NCBI GenBank assembly: GCA_016783355.1 | Contig: JADHWR010000002.1 | Span: forward strand, 1 to 40,436 | Source of the DNA: Candidatus Omnitrophota bacterium | GTDB taxonomy: Bacteria; Omnitrophota; Gorgyraeia; Gygaellales; JAHJCI01 | Direction: 5' to 3' | Length of the DNA: 40,436 bases | Shown: piece by piece, positions 38,621-40,436 of the stretch | Layout of the letters: each line of letters opens with the position of its first letter | Position numbering within the stretch: the stretch's first letter is position 1 | Made by a program: the position numbers and the translations under genes | Notes under the pieces: model-generated | Seen by the model: only the letters and a program-made list of their open reading frames with translations | Told to the model about the DNA's origin: nothing | The model's database searches: none

Positions 38621-38713
38621 AGCGTAAAGCGAAAAGCGTAAAACTAATGTCTAAAGTTCAAAGTTTTTTTAAGAAAGTTTTGAATTTTTAGTTTCAGTTT
38701 TGCGCTTTGCGCC
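38614..38713. repeat. heptamer array, right inverted copy flanking ilvDBNC
   Basis: Units AGCGTAA, AGCGTAA, AGCGAAA, AGCGTAA start in the last two codons of ilvC. Positions 38626-38713 are the reverse complement of 33699-33785, with about two substitutions and one A/T-run length change over 87 bp. The right end lies 20 bp before the leuA start. Confidence 0.92.
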
Positions 38714-38733
38714 TTAAGTTTTTAGTTATAGGT

Positions 38734-40242
38734 ATGAATAAGATTATTATCTTCGATACAACATTAAGGGACGGAGAGCAAGCTCCTGGCGCATCCTTGA
38801 ATATCAAAGAAAAATTAAATATTGCCAAGGCTTTATCGCAGTTCGGGGTAGATGTAATTGAAGCAGGGTTTCCTATTTCCAGCCCCGGTGATTTTGAGGC
38901 AGTGAAGGCAGTTGCCAAGTCGATCAAGGGCTCGTCTGTCTGTGGTTTGGCGCGTGCAGTAAAGAAGGATATCGATGTTGCCTGGGGCGCACTTAAATTT
39001 GCCCGCAGGGGCCGTATTCATGTATTTCTGGCTACTTCCAAGATTCATATGAAATATAAATTGCAGAAACATGAAGATGAGGTCTTGAAATTAGCGAGGG
39101 ATGCGGTTAAGTATGCGCGCAACCTCTGTGAAGATGTTGAGTTTTCACCAGAAGATGCCTCACGCACAGTTCCTGAATTTCTTCTGCGCGTAATAGAATC
39201 AGTGATTAATGCTGGTGCGACAACAGTAAATATTCCTGACACAGTAGGCTATGCACAGCCTCTGGAATTTGGAGAACTTATTTCGCAGATTTGCAATAAA
39301 GTTCCCAACATTAACAAGGCAGTTATTTCTGTTCATTGTCATAATGATTTGGGTCTGGCTGTGGCAAATTCCCTCGCCGCGATTAAGAATGGGGCACGAC
39401 AGATAGAATGCACGATAAATGGTATCGGTGAACGCGCCGGCAACGCTGCTTTAGAGGAAATTGTGATGGCAATCAGAACAAGAGGAGATTTTTTTAAAGA
39501 TGTTAACGTAGATATCAAGACTAATCAAATTTGTAAGCTCTCGCGCCTTGTCAGCAACCTTACGAGTTTTCTTGTTGCGCCGAATAAGGCAATTGTTGGT
39601 TCTAATGCCTTTCGTCATGAAGCAGGTATTCATCAGGATGGAATTTTAAAAAAGCGCTCAACCTATGAGATTATGTCTGCGCAAGATGTAGGTTTTAATA
39701 AAACAGAACTTGTTTTGGGCAAACACTCAGGAAGACACGCATTTTCTCAGAGATTAAAGGAATTAGGATTTCATCTTAAGTCCAAAGAAATTGAGGAGGC
39801 CTTTTCAGAATTTAAGCGCTTAAGTGATAAAAAGAAACAAATCTTTGACGAAGACCTGCTTGCCCTTATTCGGGAAAGGTTTCATAAGGAGAGTAAGCCA
39901 ATTTGGCAATTAAGGGATTTCCGGATTATCTCGGGAACGGCTCTTTCGCCTCAGGCAGAGATTACTTTAAGGCATAAAGGCAAAAAATTTAAGGCTGATG
40001 CTTATGGTGACGGTCCAATAGATGCCTGTTTTAAGGCCATTGATAAGATTACGGGCATAAAGATAAAACTTTTGGATTATCGCTTAGAGTCTTTAACTTC
40101 AGGTAAAGATGCTCAAGGCAGTGCCAATCTGCGATTCTCTGCACAGGGTAAGGAATTTACTGGCCGCGGCTCAAGTACGGATATAATCGAAGCATCCATA
40201 CGTGCCTATCTTTCAGCAATAAACAGAGTTGCCTCAATATGA
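38734..40242 (+). CDS. leuA: 2-isopropylmalate synthase
   Basis: A 502-residue enzyme that condenses 2-oxoisovalerate with acetyl-CoA, the first committed leucine step. The DRE-TIM barrel has FDTTLRDGEQAPGASL, VIEAGFPISSPGD, CGLARAV, EFSPEDASRT, IPDTVGYAQP and the metal-site HCHNDLGLAVANSL. GIGERAGNAALEEIVMA and GSNAFRHEAGIHQDGILK are LeuA signatures. The C-terminal LeuA dimer domain (about 385-495) would mediate leucine inhibition. ATG 38734 is chosen because homologues start at that point. An in-frame TTG at 38707 would add nine residues encoded largely by the flanking repeat. No good ribosome binding site is visible. The related citramalate synthase is less likely given these signatures. 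Confidence 0.95.
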   Translation: MNKIIIFDTTLRDGEQAPGASLNIKEKLNIAKALSQFGVDVIEAGFPISSPGDFEAVKAVAKSIKGSSVCGLARAVKKDIDVAWGALKFARRGRIHVFLATSKIHMKYKLQKHEDEVLKLARDAVKYARNLCEDVEFSPEDASRTVPEFLLRVIESVINAGATTVNIPDTVGYAQPLEFGELISQICNKVPNINKAVISVHCHNDLGLAVANSLAAIKNGARQIECTINGIGERAGNAALEEIVMAIRTRGDFFKDVNVDIKTNQICKLSRLVSNLTSFLVAPNKAIVGSNAFRHEAGIHQDGILKKRSTYEIMSAQDVGFNKTELVLGKHSGRHAFSQRLKELGFHLKSKEIEEAFSEFKRLSDKKKQIFDEDLLALIRERFHKESKPIWQLRDFRIISGTALSPQAEITLRHKGKKFKADAYGDGPIDACFKAIDKITGIKIKLLDYRLESLTSGKDAQGSANLRFSAQGKEFTGRGSSTDIIEASIRAYLSAINRVASI

Positions 40243-40436
40243 AAATCTTCGGCTTAATCGGTTTTCCTCTTTCCCATAGCCTTTCGCCACAGATACATAA
40301 TGCTGCATTTTCTGCCTTAGGGCTTGATGCTCAATACAAACTTTTCCCCTTAAAAGAAAATGAATTGGGTGATTTTCTGAAAACTCTAAGAGACAAGAAG
40401 ATTTATGGTTTAAATGTAACTATTCCTTATAAAGAG
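40239..40436 (+). CDS. aroE: shikimate dehydrogenase (5' part, cut by the window edge)
   Basis: The first 66 codons of an AroE-family gene that reduces 3-dehydroshikimate to shikimate with NADPH. The start MKIFGLIGFPLSHSLSP contains the substrate-binding SHSLSP motif, and GLNVTIPYKE at the edge contains the catalytic lysine (K of PYK). The ATG overlaps the leuA stop by 4 nt, so aromatic amino acid synthesis is attached to the leucine gene. Confidence 0.92.
   Translation, partial: MKIFGLIGFPLSHSLSPQIHNAAFSALGLDAQYKLFPLKENELGDFLKTLRDKKIYGLNVTIPYKE

Noticed and set aside
38707..38733. Upstream TTG start for leuA
   Set aside because: The nine extra residues would be encoded mostly by the flanking repeat, while the ATG at 38734 gives the normal LeuA N-terminus.

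Overview
All recognisable genes lie on the + strand: 39 coding regions, one of them cut by the right edge, plus a possible tail of another at the left edge. Many are joined by ATGA or 1-60 nt overlaps, so most of the window reads as a few long operons. I saw no rRNA, tRNA, transposase or CRISPR array. The encoded cell is a diderm (Gram-negative type) bacterium: it makes Kdo, ADP-heptose and lipid A and has the Lpt transport genes. Mosaic gene order, several domain fusions, a trigger factor without its PPIase domain, a cupin-type phosphoglucose isomerase and roughly 40% G+C (by eye) suggest an uncultured candidate-phylum lineage. Omnitrophota is my best guess, but this is an inference that only a phylogeny could settle.

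Layout. (1) 1-5.2 kb: xerC, then waaA-lpxK-lpxL, with lpxL fused to an ELM1-like domain. (2) 5.2-5.66 kb: a G+C-rich, hairpin-rich stretch without a gene. (3) 5.66-12.8 kb: a glycosyltransferase block with a GT4-GT9 fusion, a GT4, a membrane-anchored polysaccharide deacetylase, a GT9 and a GT9-GT9 fusion, probably building the LPS core. (4) 12.86-19.6 kb: hldD and a heptose kinase, then kdsB-kdsA-kdsD-kdsC, an LptC-LptA fusion and lptB. (5) 19.6-27.8 kb: trigger factor, an EIIA-type PTS protein, a membrane-anchored YvcK, a GH57 glucanotransferase/amylase, HPr, enzyme I, cupin PGI and a sugar nucleotidyltransferase, which looks like a carbon-storage and glycolysis module with a PTS relay but no visible sugar permease. 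(6) 27.7-31.4 kb: metK, interrupted by a full-length intein with a LAGLIDADG endonuclease, and ahcY (methyl cycle). (7) 31.4-33.7 kb: pfkA and a divergent class II aldolase. (8) 33.8-40.4 kb: ilvD-ilvB-ilvN-ilvC, leuA and the start of aroE.

The main unexplained structure is a family of short tandem repeats with a strict 7-nt period (a rarer type has an 8-nt period). They occur between genes and, in frame, inside waaA, lpxK (twice), lpxL-ELM1, the GT9-GT9 gene, the GH57 gene and ahcY. One array is exactly the linker between the two GT9 domains. Two arrays of about 87 bp flank the ilvDBNC operon as near-identical inverted copies. Small perfect palindromes also sit in frame inside xerC, waaA and the GT9-GT9 gene.
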